Shown here in pieces: positions 1-8,542 of a DNA stretch of 64,000 bases. Below the pieces are notes generated by a model. The model saw only the letters and a program-made list of their open reading frames with translations. It ran no database searches and was not told where the DNA came from. This stretch comes from Actinacidiphila rubida (GTDB taxonomy: Bacteria; Actinomycetota; Actinomycetes; Streptomycetales; Streptomycetaceae): positions 115,332 to 179,331 of the forward strand of contig NZ_FODD01000019.1 in the NCBI RefSeq assembly GCF_900110255.1. The letters run 5' to 3'. Both the position numbers and the translations under genes were made by a program. Position 1 is the first letter of the stretch, and each line of letters opens with the position of its first letter.

Positions 1-1
1 C

Positions 2-943
2 CGCGCGAGCGGGGCGGCCGACACGGCCACCGGCGCGCCGATGAGGGCCGACTCCTTCGTCCGGATCGGCAGCGAGACGAAGACCTTCACCGTCACCGCG
101 CTGCTCCAGCTCGTCGACGAGCACCGGGTCCGGCTGGACGATCCGATCTCCGCGTACGTCGCGGGCGTGCCGGGCGGCCGCGTCATCACGCTGCGCGAAC
201 TCGCCGAGATGCGCAGCGGCCTGTTCCCGTACACCTCGGACCCGGACTTCATCCACACCCTGCTGAGCGACCCGCGGCGCACCTTCACCCCGCGCGAGGT
301 GCTCGCGTACGGGTTCAGGCACGCCAACACGTTCGCGCCGGCCGCGCGGTTCCAGTACTCCAACACCAACCTCGTGCTGCTGGGCCTGGTGATCGAGAAG
401 GTCACCGGCCGGCCGCTCGGCGACGTCATCCGCGACCGGGTGCTGCGCCCGGCCGGGCTGCCCGGCACGGAGTTCCCGCACTCGGCCGCGCTCCCCGACC
501 CGCATCCGCACGGCTACACCGACCAGACGCTGACCGGCGCGACCGCCGACGCCACCGACTGGAACCCGAGCTGGGCCTGGGCGGCCGGGGCGATGATCTC
601 GGACCTGCACGACCTGCGGCGCTGGGCGGTGACCGTCGCCACCGGACGCCTGCTGAGCCCCGCCACCCAGGCGCAGCGGCTCGCGATGCTGCCGACCGGC
701 ATCGCCGGCCTCGGCTACGGCCTCGGCCTCTTCGAGACCAACGGCTGGATCGGGCACAACGGATCCATCCCGGGCTACGAGACGGTGACGGTGTATCTGC
801 CGGAGACGAGGGCCACCCTCGTCCTCATGATCAACACCGACACGCAGACCGGCGGCCAGGAGCCCTCCACGCTGCTCGCCCGCGCGATCACCGGGATCGT
901 CACGCCGGACCACGTCTACGACAGCGCGATCAGTCCGCGGTAG
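2..943 (+). CDS. Serine hydrolase, class C beta-lactamase / D,D-peptidase family (5' partial)
   Basis: This is a serine hydrolase of the beta-lactamase class C / penicillin-binding-protein-like family, which usually acts on beta-lactams, peptidoglycan peptides or esters. Numbering from the ATG at 41, the nucleophile motif SETK is at residues 11-14, the second motif YSN at 106-108, and the KTG-equivalent HNG at 239-241. All three active-site elements are present in the usual order. The frame is open from base 2 through that ATG, and family members have a signal or lead region of 50 or more residues before SxxK, so the true start lies upstream of the window. The substrate cannot be told from sequence. 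Confidence 0.9.
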   Translation, partial: RASGAADTATGAPMRADSFVRIGSETKTFTVTALLQLVDEHRVRLDDPISAYVAGVPGGRVITLRELAEMRSGLFPYTSDPDFIHTLLSDPRRTFTPREVLAYGFRHANTFAPAARFQYSNTNLVLLGLVIEKVTGRPLGDVIRDRVLRPAGLPGTEFPHSAALPDPHPHGYTDQTLTGATADATDWNPSWAWAAGAMISDLHDLRRWAVTVATGRLLSPATQAQRLAMLPTGIAGLGYGLGLFETNGWIGHNGSIPGYETVTVYLPETRATLVLMINTDTQTGGQEPSTLLARAITGIVTPDHVYDSAISPR

Positions 944-1165
944 GGCGTTGCCCGGGGGGTCGGCCAGGACGGATCTAGGACGGATCAAGGACGATCGGAG
1001 GGCCCGCGTGCGTAGCCTCTCCACGTCTGCCGGGTCCGCTCCCAGGCCATGAGCCGGGAGCGCGGCAACGTGTGAGCCCGGCAGATGCGGGCTCAACGGC
1101 CCCGGACGGGGCGGGCAGTCGGGCACGCGTCACGCCAACCCATCAACTCAGGGGGAGTCGACACC

Positions 1166-1639
1166 ATGCACTCGATGAAAGCCCTTGTCGCGGCCACCGC
1201 GGCCTTCGCCGCCGCACTGGGCGGCGGCCTGGTCATGGCGACCAGCGCGAACGCCACGGCCCCCAACGTGTGCCGGTCGGACACGAAGGGTGACCTCGCT
1301 CCGATCGCGACCAACCTGAAGATCGACTCCTGCTACCGCGAATGGACGGACGGAACGGTCAGCAGCGTCTTCGGATTCGCCAACTCCACCGGCCTGACCG
1401 TCACCTACTGCGCACACGCCATCGACGCCCTCAACCCCGGCGGCCCCTGGGCCTGGGACTTCGGGTGCAGTACGCCGACTCCGGCCTCGAACGGCACCGC
1501 CAACCCGGGCACCTACTACGCGCCGCCCAACGGCGGCCAGACCTTCGCTCCGCCGACGGGCGACCCGTACGTGATCTCCGCCGGTGCCTGGGTGAACGGC
1601 ACCTACGTCGGCGACGTGGAGAGCCCGCGGTTCTACTGA
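1166..1639 (+). CDS. Small secreted protein of unknown function
   Basis: A 157-residue exported protein. The ATG at 1166 follows a GGGGGAG ribosome site at 1151-1157, so I prefer it to an in-frame ATG at 1085. Residues 1-30 form a classical signal peptide: Lys5, an Ala/Gly-rich core, and ANA before the likely cut after residue 30. The mature part is short, rich in Gly, Pro, Asn and Thr, and has four cysteines (beginning with one just after the cut), so disulfides are plausible outside the cell. I do not recognise a family. Its stop overlaps the stop of the convergent MFS gene by 7 bases. Confidence 0.75.
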   Translation: MHSMKALVAATAAFAAALGGGLVMATSANATAPNVCRSDTKGDLAPIATNLKIDSCYREWTDGTVSSVFGFANSTGLTVTYCAHAIDALNPGGPWAWDFGCSTPTPASNGTANPGTYYAPPNGGQTFAPPTGDPYVISAGAWVNGTYVGDVESPRFY

Positions 1640-2889
1640 ACCCCCCGCTGAGACGGTTCCGCCGCGGCCGGCGCCCCGTCCGCGGCCGGCACCGCGTCCT
1701 CGATCGGGCGGGCGCCGCGCACGCCCGGTGCCGCGGCCGTGCCCAGGCATGCGGCGGCGACGAGCGCCGCGCAGACGTACAGCGGGGCCGGGGTGCCCAC
1801 GGCGTGCGCGGCGACCGGCGCGAGCGCGTACCCGAGAGGCATCGCGGCCAGCGACAGCAGCCAGTCGTAGGACGTGACACGGGCGAGGACACCGGGCGGG
1901 ATGGACGCGTAGACGTACGTCTCCCAGACCGGGGTGAGGAAGCCGAGCGCGCCCAGCGCCACGCCGTAGGAGACGACGAGCAGCCAGCCGGGCGCGTCGG
2001 CGCCCAGCAGGAGCAGCGGCGCCGCGTAGGTGGCCAGGCCCAGGTTGGCGGTGAGGATGGGCCGCTTGAGGCGGGCGCGGGAGGCGAGCAGCGAGCCGAG
2101 CAGCAGGCCGACCGACCCCGCCTCCAGCACCGCGACCCACAGGCCGTCGCCGCCTCTGCGGCCGTGCACCACGAGCGGGCCGAGGGTGGCGAGCACGGCC
2201 GCCGTGCCGTTCCACACGCAGTGCGCGATCAGGCTGGACCAGTACCAGTCGCGGGTGCGCACCTCGCTCCAGCCCTCGACGAGGTCGGCGCGCAACGACC
2301 GCGGGGGGATCGGGGTGCGCGGCACGCGGATCACCGCGAGCATGCTCGCGCTGGCCGCGAACGAGGCCGCGTCGAGAACGAACGCCCAGCCGGGGCCCGC
2401 GGTGAAGATCAGCAGGCCGGCGACGGCCGGTCCGGCCAGCCGGGTGGCGCTGGCGGCCGAGGCCATCAGCGCGTTGGCCCGCAGCATCCCGTCGGCGGGC
2501 GCGGTGCCGCTGACCAGGGGGCCGGTCGTCGGCAGGGCGAACGCCGAGGCGATGCCGCCGACCGCCTCGGCGATCGCGATGTCGGCCAACCGCGGTGACC
2601 CGCCGATGAGTTCGGCGCCGACGAGCAGCTGGGCGGCGCACCGCACCAGGTCGGTGGCGAGCGCGACCTTGCGGGCGTCGAACCGGTCGGCGGCGACCCC
2701 GCCGAGGGGGAGCAGCAGCAGCCGGGGCACCATCGCGCAGCCCAGCACGAGGGCGAGCGCGAAGGCGGAGCCGTCGGCCCGGGTGATCGCGATGGCCAGC
2801 GCGGCGGGCACCACGGCGTCGCCGAGGGCGGACAGGGTGCGGCCGGTGAACAGGAGGCGGAAGGCGCGGACGCGCAGGGGATGCGGCAC
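1633..2889 (-). CDS. MFS transporter, drug-efflux type (MFS_3-like)
   Basis: A 418-residue major facilitator with about 12 hydrophobic segments. The conserved loop between TM2 and TM3 is visible as LPLGGVAADRFDARK. Proteins of this type export drugs, siderophores or macrolides, driven by the proton gradient. The start is a GTG at 2889; an in-frame ATG at 2979 would run through the divergent promoter and the marR start. It is transcribed away from the MarR-family gene at 2978, with a palindrome between them, so MarR is likely to repress it. The substrate is not inferable. The gene ends inside the stop region of the convergent secreted-protein gene. Confidence 0.85.
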   Translation of the reverse strand: MPHPLRVRAFRLLFTGRTLSALGDAVVPAALAIAITRADGSAFALALVLGCAMVPRLLLLPLGGVAADRFDARKVALATDLVRCAAQLLVGAELIGGSPRLADIAIAEAVGGIASAFALPTTGPLVSGTAPADGMLRANALMASAASATRLAGPAVAGLLIFTAGPGWAFVLDAASFAASASMLAVIRVPRTPIPPRSLRADLVEGWSEVRTRDWYWSSLIAHCVWNGTAAVLATLGPLVVHGRRGGDGLWVAVLEAGSVGLLLGSLLASRARLKRPILTANLGLATYAAPLLLLGADAPGWLLVVSYGVALGALGFLTPVWETYVYASIPPGVLARVTSYDWLLSLAAMPLGYALAPVAAHAVGTPAPLYVCAALVAAACLGTAAAPGVRGARPIEDAVPAADGAPAAAEPSQRGVQ

Positions 2890-2917
2890 GCCCGCAGAGT
2901 ATTTCGGCACCGAACTT

Positions 2918-2929
2918 TTCGTCAACGAA
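2918..2929. promoter_or_regulatory. Candidate MarR operator in the MFS/marR divergent promoter
   Basis: TTCGT-CA-ACGAA is a perfect 5+2+5 inverted repeat in an AT-richer stretch (2900-2945) of otherwise GC-rich DNA. It lies 29 bases before the MFS GTG and 48 before the marR ATG. MarR proteins usually bind such short palindromes over their own divergent promoters. Binding by the neighbouring protein is inferred. Confidence 0.5.
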
Positions 2930-2977
2930 TATTTCGCTGACGATGCGTAGGGTGCCCGCTGGCTAGAATCGGGTGCC

Positions 2978-3481
2978 ATGAGCAGTTCCGAACCACTCGC
3001 GCGCGACTGGACCGACGATCATGTCGAGCGCTGGCTGCCGGTGCTGCCGGACCTCGACCCCGACGTCGAGGGCGCCACCACCCGCGCGAAGGTCCTCACC
3101 GACCACCTGCGCCGGGTCCGCGAACGGTCGCTGGCCGACTTCGACCTGCACAAGCACGAGTACGACACCCTCCACACCCTCGCCGGGCGCGGCGGCCGCG
3201 CCACCCCCTCGCAGCTCGCCGCCGACCTGCAGATGGCGCCCGCGTCCATCACCGGCCGCCTCGACGGCCTCGAACGCCGCGGCTACGTCCACCGCGCGCC
3301 CTCACCCGAGGACCGCCGCCGGGTCGACGTCGAACTCACCCCCGAGGGCCGCGCCGTCTGGTTCGGCGCCATGGACGTCGTCGGCCACGAGGAGAACCGC
3401 CTCCTGTCCGTCCTCACCCCCGCCGAACGCCGCACCCTCTCCGACCTCCTGCGCCGCGTCCTCCTCGAAGCCGAACGCTGA
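2978..3481 (+). CDS. MarR-family transcriptional regulator
   Basis: A 167-residue winged-helix regulator. The helix-turn-helix runs through residues 75-98 (TPSQLAADLQMAPASITGRL), followed by the wing signature EDRRRVDVELT near 108-118. That signature is diagnostic of MarR proteins, which are dimeric repressors released by phenolic or lipophilic ligands or by oxidation. The length suits the family, with an N-terminal extension of about 35 residues. It is divergent from an MFS exporter with a palindrome between them, the usual arrangement of a local efflux repressor. The ATG at 2978 was taken because the acidic N-terminal helix aligns from it. Confidence 0.92.
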   Translation: MSSSEPLARDWTDDHVERWLPVLPDLDPDVEGATTRAKVLTDHLRRVRERSLADFDLHKHEYDTLHTLAGRGGRATPSQLAADLQMAPASITGRLDGLERRGYVHRAPSPEDRRRVDVELTPEGRAVWFGAMDVVGHEENRLLSVLTPAERRTLSDLLRRVLLEAER

Positions 3482-3518
3482 CGCCCCGCCGGGCGGGCAC
3501 GGCGGCCGGGGGTGCCGC

Positions 3519-3549
3519 TTGCGTTGGAGCGGACTCCACCTCGTAGCGT
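3519..3549 (+). promoter_or_regulatory. MerR-type promoter with 19-bp spacer and palindrome
   Basis: The -35 TTGCGT (3519-3524) and -10 TAGCGT (3544-3549) are 19 bp apart, longer than the normal 17 bp. The spacer holds a perfect inverted repeat, TGGAG-CGGA-CTCCA (3525-3538). An over-long spacer with a central palindrome is the hallmark of promoters untwisted by MerR-family activators. The expected start point, about 7 bases after the -10, falls on the ATG at 3557, so the transcript would be leaderless. No merR gene lies nearby. Confidence 0.7.
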
Positions 3550-3556
3550 CGTGGGC

Positions 3557-4393
3557 ATGACGCAGCACGGAGATCCCGCACCCCGGACCACCCCGACCGA
3601 CGGCCGCTACGAGCGCGGCATGGCCGCCCTCGCACAGGTCACCGGGACCGAGCACCCCGCGGTCCTCGATCCGGTGGCGGAGATCGCGCCCGACCTGGCG
3701 CGGTTCACCGTGGAGTTCGGGTACGGGGACGTCTGGTCGCGGCCCGGTCTGAGCCCGCGGCAGCGGCAGATCGCCACCGTCGCGGCGCTCGCGGCGATGG
3801 GCAACGCGGCACCGCAGCTGCGCTTCCACATCGGCGGTGCGCTCAACGTGGGCTGCACCCGGCGGGAGATCGTCGAGACCTTCATCCACGCCACCGTGTA
3901 CGCGGGGTTCCCCGCCGCGCTCAACGCGCTCTCCGCGGCCCGCGAGGTGTTCGCCGGCAGGCCCGAGGAGGAGAGCGGCGCGGACGGCGGCGACGACCTG
4001 CCGTCCGCGCCGGCCGGTGACGACCGGTACGCGCGGGGGCTGGAGACGCTGCGGGCCGTGGACGGGCCGGCCGGCGAGCACGTCGTGCACGCGCTCGACG
4101 ACATCGCCCCGGACCTCGGCCGGTACCTCGTCGAGTACGTCTTCGGCGACGTGTACGCCCGCACCGGGCTCGACCTGCACACCCGCGAGCTGGCGTCCGT
4201 CGCGATGTGCACCGCCCTCGGCACGGCCGCGCCCCAACTCCGCGTCCACCTGCGGGCGTTCCTCAGGGCCGGCGGCACCCGCGAGGAGGTCGTCGAGCTG
4301 ATGACGCAGATGGCCGGGTACGCCGGCTTCCCGGCCGCGCTCAACGGCCTCGCCGCGGCCCGCGAGATCTTCGCCGAGCAGGACGCCGGCTGA
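3557..4393 (+). CDS. Tandem carboxymuconolactone-decarboxylase (CMD/AhpD-like) protein
   Basis: A 278-residue protein built from two CMD-type all-alpha domains, about residues 15-130 and 155-275. Each ends with the same helix pattern, (I/V)VE...YAGFPAALN. CMD-fold proteins include gamma-carboxymuconolactone decarboxylase and AhpD peroxidase partners. Domain 1 has one cysteine (in GCTRREIVE) and domain 2 has Gly there (GGTREEVVE). The AhpD CxxC pair is missing, so thiol peroxidase activity is unlikely. The ATG at 3557 coincides with the predicted transcription start of the MerR-type promoter; an in-frame ATG at 3512 would start upstream of that promoter. Stress- or electrophile-linked expression is inferred from the promoter. 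Confidence 0.85.
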   Translation: MTQHGDPAPRTTPTDGRYERGMAALAQVTGTEHPAVLDPVAEIAPDLARFTVEFGYGDVWSRPGLSPRQRQIATVAALAAMGNAAPQLRFHIGGALNVGCTRREIVETFIHATVYAGFPAALNALSAAREVFAGRPEEESGADGGDDLPSAPAGDDRYARGLETLRAVDGPAGEHVVHALDDIAPDLGRYLVEYVFGDVYARTGLDLHTRELASVAMCTALGTAAPQLRVHLRAFLRAGGTREEVVELMTQMAGYAGFPAALNGLAAAREIFAEQDAG

Positions 4394-4413
4394 CCTCCCC
4401 CGGGCACGCGGAA

Positions 4414-4438
4414 GGGCCCGCACCATCGGTGCGGGCCC
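4414..4438. terminator. Bidirectional hairpin between CMD gene and sdhB
   Basis: A perfect 11-bp stem (GGGCCCGCACC, loop ATC, GGTGCGGGCCC) lies between the convergent CMD gene (stop 4393) and sdhB (stop 4463). There is no T-run, as is usual for Streptomyces terminators. Confidence 0.75.
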
Positions 4439-4462
4439 CTGCGTGGTGCAGCGTGTGCGGCC

Positions 4463-5236
4463 TCAGAAGCGGCGGGTGATCAGCGCCCGCTTCACTTCCT
4501 GGATCGCCTTGGTGACCTCGATACCGCGCGGGCAGGCGTCCGTGCAGTTGAACGTGGTGCGGCACCGCCACACGCCGTCCTTGTCGTTGAGGATCTCCAG
4601 GCGCTGCTCGCCGCCCTCGTCGCGCGAGTCGAAGATGAAGCGGTGCGCGTTGACGATGGCGGCCGGACCGAAGTACTGGCCGTCGTTCCAGAAGACCGGG
4701 CAGGACGACGTGCACGCGGCGCACAGGATGCACTTGGTGGTGTCGTCGAACCGCTCACGGTCGGCCGCGGACTGCAGCCGCTCGCGGGTCGGCTCGTTGC
4801 CCTTGGTGATCAGGAAGGGCATCACGTCACGGTAGGCCTGGAAGAACGGCTCCATGTCGACCACGAGGTCCTTGAGCACGGTCAGGCCCTTGATGGGCTC
4901 GACGGTGATCGGCTTCTCGGGGTTGATGTCCTTGATCAGCGTCTTGCAGGCCAGCCGGTTCTTGCCGTTGATCCGCATCGCGTCGGAACCGCACACGCCG
5001 TGCGCGCACGAGCGGCGGAACGTCAGCGTGCCGTCGATCTCCCACTTGACCTTGTGGAGGGCGTCGAGCACGCGCTCCTTCGGGTCGATCGGAAGCTGGT
5101 AGTCGACCCAGTCGGCCTCCGCCGCGACCTCCGGGTTGAACCGGCGGATCCGCAGGGTGACGGTGATCAGGTGCGACGTTCCCTGCTCGGCCTCGTCCAG
5201 CGCGGACGAGTGCTCGTCGATCGTCGGGGTGCTCAT
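4463..5236 (-). CDS. sdhB: Succinate dehydrogenase iron-sulfur subunit
   Basis: The 257-residue iron-sulfur subunit of complex II carries electrons from FAD in SdhA to quinone at the membrane. The [2Fe-2S] ligands are C77, C82 and C97, with D85 as the usual fourth acidic position. The [4Fe-4S] motif CILCAACTSSCP spans 169-180, and the [3Fe-4S] cluster uses C225, C231 and C235. All three clusters are complete. Its ATG overlaps the sdhA stop by one base (TGATG), so the two are translationally coupled. It ends the sdhC-sdhD-sdhA-sdhB operon, before a strong hairpin at 4414-4438. Confidence 0.98.
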   Translation of the reverse strand: MSTPTIDEHSSALDEAEQGTSHLITVTLRIRRFNPEVAAEADWVDYQLPIDPKERVLDALHKVKWEIDGTLTFRRSCAHGVCGSDAMRINGKNRLACKTLIKDINPEKPITVEPIKGLTVLKDLVVDMEPFFQAYRDVMPFLITKGNEPTRERLQSAADRERFDDTTKCILCAACTSSCPVFWNDGQYFGPAAIVNAHRFIFDSRDEGGEQRLEILNDKDGVWRCRTTFNCTDACPRGIEVTKAIQEVKRALITRRF

Positions 5237-6990
5237 CAGTACTTACGCTCCATCGGCTGGTAGCGGGTCTGCACGACCGGCTTGTAGTCGAGGCGGATCG
5301 ACTCGGTGCCGTTGGCGTCCACCTCGCGGTAGGCCATCGTGTGCCGCATGAAGTTGACGTCGTCGCGGCTGGGGAAGTCCTCGCGGTAGTGGCCGCCGCG
5401 GGACTCCTTGCGCGCCAGGGCGGACACCGCCATGACCTCGGCCAGGTCCAGCAGGTTGCCCAGCTCGACGGCCTCCAGCAGGTCGGTGTTGAACCGCTTG
5501 CCCTTGTCCTGGATGGCGACGTTCCGGTAACGGTCGCGCAGCTCGCCGATCTTCTCGACCGCGGTCTTGATGGTCTGCTCGGTGCGGAACACCATCACGT
5601 TGGCGTCCATCGTCTCCTGCAGCTCGGTGCGGATGTCGGACACCCGCTCGCCGCCCGTGGAGTCACGCAGCCGCTCGATCATCTCGACGACCAGCGCCGC
5701 CGGGTTCTCCGGCAGCTCGACGAAGTCGTTGGCGTGCGCGTACTCGGCCGCCGCGATGCCCGACCGGCGCCCGAAGACGTTGATGTCGAGCAGCGAGTTG
5801 GTGCCGAGGCGGTTGGCGCCGTGCACCGAGACGCAGGCCACCTCGCCGGCCGCGTACAGGCCGGGCACCACCGTGGTGTTGTCCGACAGCACCTCGCCCT
5901 GGACGTTGGTGGGGATGCCGCCCATCGCGTAGTGCGCGGTCGGCTGGATCGGGATCGGGTCCGTGTACGGCTCGATGCCCAGGTACGTCCGCGCGAACTC
6001 GGTGATGTCCGGCAGCTTGGCGTCCAGCTGCTCCGGCGGCAGGTGCGTGAGGTCCAGGTACACGTGGTCGCCGTCGGGGCCGCAGCCGCGGCCCTCGCGG
6101 ATCTCCGTGTAGATCGCCCGGGAGACGACGTCGCGGGAGGCGAGGTCCTTCATGACGGGCGCGTACTTCTCCATGAAGCGCTCGCCGTCCTTGTTGCGGA
6201 GGATGCCGCCCTCACCACGGGCGCCCTCCGTCAGCAGGATGCCCATCCGCCAGATGCCCGTCGGGTGGAACTGGAAGAACTCCATGTCCTCCAGCGGCAG
6301 TCCGCGCCGGTACACCGCGGCCTGGCCGTCGCCGGTCAGGGTGTGCGCGTTGGACGTCACCTTGAAGAACTTGCCGGTGCCGCCGGACGCGTAGATCACG
6401 GCCTTCGCCTGGAAGACGTGGATCTCGCCGGTGGCCAGCTCGTACGCGACCACGCCGGCCGACCGCTTGACGCCGTCGACCTCGGTGATCAGCTGGTCCA
6501 GGACGTAGAACTCGTTGAAGAACTCCACACCCTCCTTGACGCAGTTCTGGTACAGCGTCTGGAGGATCATGTGGCCGGTGCGGTCCGCGGCGTAGCAGGC
6601 GCGGCGCACCGCGGCCTCGCCGTGGTTGCGGGTGTGGCCGCCGAACCGGCGCTGGTCGATCCGGCCCTCGGGCGTCCGGTTGAACGGCAGGCCCATCTTC
6701 TCCAGGTCGAGGACCGCGTCGATGGCCTCCTTCGCCAGGATCTCGGCGGCGTCCTGGTCGACCAGGTAGTCACCGCCCTTGATCGTGTCGAAGGTGTGCC
6801 ACTCCCAGTTGTCCTCCTCGACGTTCGCGAGGGCGGCGGCCATGCCGCCCTGCGCGGCGCCGGTGTGGGACCGGGTCGGGTAGAGCTTGGTCAGGACGGC
6901 GGTGCGGCTGCGCTTGGTGGCCTCGATGGCGGCGCGCATGCCGGCGCCACCCGCGCCGACGATGACGGTGTCGTACTTGTGGATCTGCAT
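5236..6990 (-). CDS. sdhA: Succinate dehydrogenase flavoprotein subunit
   Basis: The 584-residue flavoprotein oxidises succinate to fumarate using covalent FAD. It has the N-terminal dinucleotide-binding motif VGAGGAGMRA (residues 11-20) and H42 in the SHTGAAQGG motif, where FAD attaches. The FAD-domain segment HGANRLGTNSLLD is also present, and the length is normal for SdhA. It sits third in the operon, 28 bases after sdhD, and is coupled to sdhB by a one-base overlap. The tightly ordered operon supports succinate dehydrogenase rather than fumarate reductase or L-aspartate oxidase. Confidence 0.98.
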   Translation of the reverse strand: MQIHKYDTVIVGAGGAGMRAAIEATKRSRTAVLTKLYPTRSHTGAAQGGMAAALANVEEDNWEWHTFDTIKGGDYLVDQDAAEILAKEAIDAVLDLEKMGLPFNRTPEGRIDQRRFGGHTRNHGEAAVRRACYAADRTGHMILQTLYQNCVKEGVEFFNEFYVLDQLITEVDGVKRSAGVVAYELATGEIHVFQAKAVIYASGGTGKFFKVTSNAHTLTGDGQAAVYRRGLPLEDMEFFQFHPTGIWRMGILLTEGARGEGGILRNKDGERFMEKYAPVMKDLASRDVVSRAIYTEIREGRGCGPDGDHVYLDLTHLPPEQLDAKLPDITEFARTYLGIEPYTDPIPIQPTAHYAMGGIPTNVQGEVLSDNTTVVPGLYAAGEVACVSVHGANRLGTNSLLDINVFGRRSGIAAAEYAHANDFVELPENPAALVVEMIERLRDSTGGERVSDIRTELQETMDANVMVFRTEQTIKTAVEKIGELRDRYRNVAIQDKGKRFNTDLLEAVELGNLLDLAEVMAVSALARKESRGGHYREDFPSRDDVNFMRHTMAYREVDANGTESIRLDYKPVVQTRYQPMERKY

Positions 6991-7018
6991 GGGGGTCGCT
7001 TCCCTGTCCGGCCCTGGC

Positions 7019-7501
7019 CTAGCGGATGTTCGGGTCGAAGGTGAAGATCACCAGCGAACCGAGCACGATGGTGAACGCCACAGCGGCGAACAGCAGTGTC
7101 TTCAGCCAGAAGCGGGTGTTCGCCTGCTCGGCGTAGTCGTTGATCACGGTGCGCAGGCCGTTGCCGCCGTGCAGCATCGCCAGCCACAGCATGACCAGGT
7201 CCCAGCCCTGCCAGAACGGCGAGGCCCAGCGGCCCGCGACGAACGCGAACCCGACCTTGGTGACACCGCCGTCCAGCACGAGCTGGATCAGCAGGTGGCC
7301 GATGACCAGCACCACGAGCACGACGCCGGACAGCCGCATGAACAGCCAGCCGTACAGCTCGAAGTTGGTGCGGGTGCTGCGCGGGGTGCGCTTGGTGCGG
7401 GCGCGCGGCGGCTCGATGACCGGAGCCGGGTTCTCGGGGCTGTAGGTGACGCTGGAGCCGGTCAGCTCCACCTCGTCAACCGGGGTGACTTCAGTGGCCA
7501 T
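7019..7501 (-). CDS. sdhD: Succinate dehydrogenase membrane anchor subunit D
   Basis: A 160-residue membrane anchor with three hydrophobic helices, about residues 52-76, 98-118 and 131-155. The LHGGNGLRTVINDY segment corresponds to the conserved heme/quinone region of SdhD proteins. A proline- and arginine-rich cytosolic N-terminus of about 45 residues precedes the first helix. With SdhC it binds heme b and quinone and holds SdhAB at the membrane. It starts 6 bases after sdhC. Confidence 0.95.
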   Translation of the reverse strand: MATEVTPVDEVELTGSSVTYSPENPAPVIEPPRARTKRTPRSTRTNFELYGWLFMRLSGVVLVVLVIGHLLIQLVLDGGVTKVGFAFVAGRWASPFWQGWDLVMLWLAMLHGGNGLRTVINDYAEQANTRFWLKTLLFAAVAFTIVLGSLVIFTFDPNIR

Positions 7502-7507
7502 GGTCGA

Positions 7508-7888
7508 TCAGCTCCCGAACAGGACTCGTGCGGCGTGGCCGAGGACCGGGTAGATCGCGCCGAGCATCAGCACGACCCACAGGCCCATGACCGTCCAGAA
7601 CATCTGCTTCTGGTAGCGGGGACCCTGGGTCCAGTAGTCGACCGCGATGATCCGCAGGCCGTTCAGCGCGTGGAAGAGGATCGCGGCGACGAGGCCGTAC
7701 TCCAGCAGGCTGACGATCGGTGTCTTGTAGGTCGCGACGACCTTGTCGTAGTCCTCGGGGGAGACGCGCACCAGCGCGGTGTCGAGGACGTGGACGAACA
7801 GGAAGAAGAAAATGAGGACACCGGTGACTCGATGAGCCACCCAGGACCACATGCCTTCCCGGCCGCGGTACAGCGTTCCAGCCGGCAC
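7508..7888 (-). CDS. sdhC: Succinate dehydrogenase cytochrome b556 subunit
   Basis: The 126-residue first gene of the operon. It has three membrane helices, the SdhC signature WSWVAHRVTGVLIF at about 14-27 and the heme-ligand segment FHALNGLRI near residue 72. The start is GTG at 7888 with a GGAGGG ribosome site 8 bases upstream. The operon promoter should lie within the 57 bases separating it from the upstream gene; I saw no clear Rex- or Crp-like palindrome there. Confidence 0.95.
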   Translation of the reverse strand: MPAGTLYRGREGMWSWVAHRVTGVLIFFFLFVHVLDTALVRVSPEDYDKVVATYKTPIVSLLEYGLVAAILFHALNGLRIIAVDYWTQGPRYQKQMFWTVMGLWVVLMLGAIYPVLGHAARVLFGS

Positions 7889-7945
7889 GGAAAATACCCT
7901 CCGGGAGCGGGACGAGGGGTGCCGGCTGTTTCCTTGCCTAGTCGG

Positions 7946-8542
7946 TCACGCCCGGCCGGGTACGGTCCACCGGCCCCGGCCATCGTAGCGACGCGATGTC
8001 GGCTCGGTACCACGGGGTAGGCCAGGTGTGATCGATCCCGCACGGTCGGGTGAACGGGCGAGCCGGATCAAGCGGAGCCGGGCGGTCCGGCGGAGCTGTT
8101 CCGCGGTCGTCACCGCCTCCTCGTCCTCGTCGTGGCCGAGGCGCTGGCGCAGCGAGGCGAGGGTCTGGTCGAGGGCCCGGCCCGGGTCACCCGCTTCCCC
8201 GTCCTCGCCCTCGTCCAGGGCCAGCACGAACGCGTGCCCGAACTTCGCCTCGTAGGCGGCGTGCGCGGCGCGCAGCGCGGTGTGCACGGTGAGGCTGCCG
8301 CGGTCCGGCAGCGGGGTGGTGGCCTCGCCGGCCAGCGCCTCGGCCAGGTCACCGGAGGTCAGGTCGTAGGCCGCCTCGTCCGCGGCGGCCAGCAGTGCCT
8401 CCAGGGTCGGGTACGGGCGGTGCGCGGCCATCCGCCGGGCCCAGCGGTGCGAGCCGCAGCACGCGCGGAAGGCGTTCTCGGCGGCCACGGACGGCAACAC
8501 GTTGAGCTGGCTCAGCCCCGGGGACGGGGTGTCGCTGGACAG
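7946..8542 (-). CDS. OHCU-decarboxylase-like protein lacking the catalytic HPRIG motif
   Basis: A 198-residue protein similar to 2-oxo-4-hydroxy-4-carboxy-5-ureidoimidazoline decarboxylase, the last step of urate to (S)-allantoin. Visible family features are LNVLP, CCGSHRWARRMAAHRPYP, the helix LLAAADEAAYDL and YEAKFGHAFVL. The HPRIG segment with the catalytic histidine is absent; the space holds TTPLPDRG instead, so activity is doubtful. I chose a CTG start at 8542 because AGGAG lies 7 bases before it, and the resulting SSDTPSPGLSQLN resembles family N-termini. A TTG at 8614 is the alternative. The two operons are only 57 bases apart, with no functional link to sdh. Confidence 0.65.
   Translation of the reverse strand: MSSDTPSPGLSQLNVLPSVAAENAFRACCGSHRWARRMAAHRPYPTLEALLAAADEAAYDLTSGDLAEALAGEATTPLPDRGSLTVHTALRAAHAAYEAKFGHAFVLALDEGEDGEAGDPGRALDQTLASLRQRLGHDEDEEAVTTAEQLRRTARLRLIRLARSPDRAGSITPGLPRGTEPTSRRYDGRGRWTVPGRA

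Noticed and set aside
5341..7044. Open frame of 567 codons opposite sdhA
   Set aside because: Shadow of sdhA; composition His/Val/Leu/Asp-rich with no domain.
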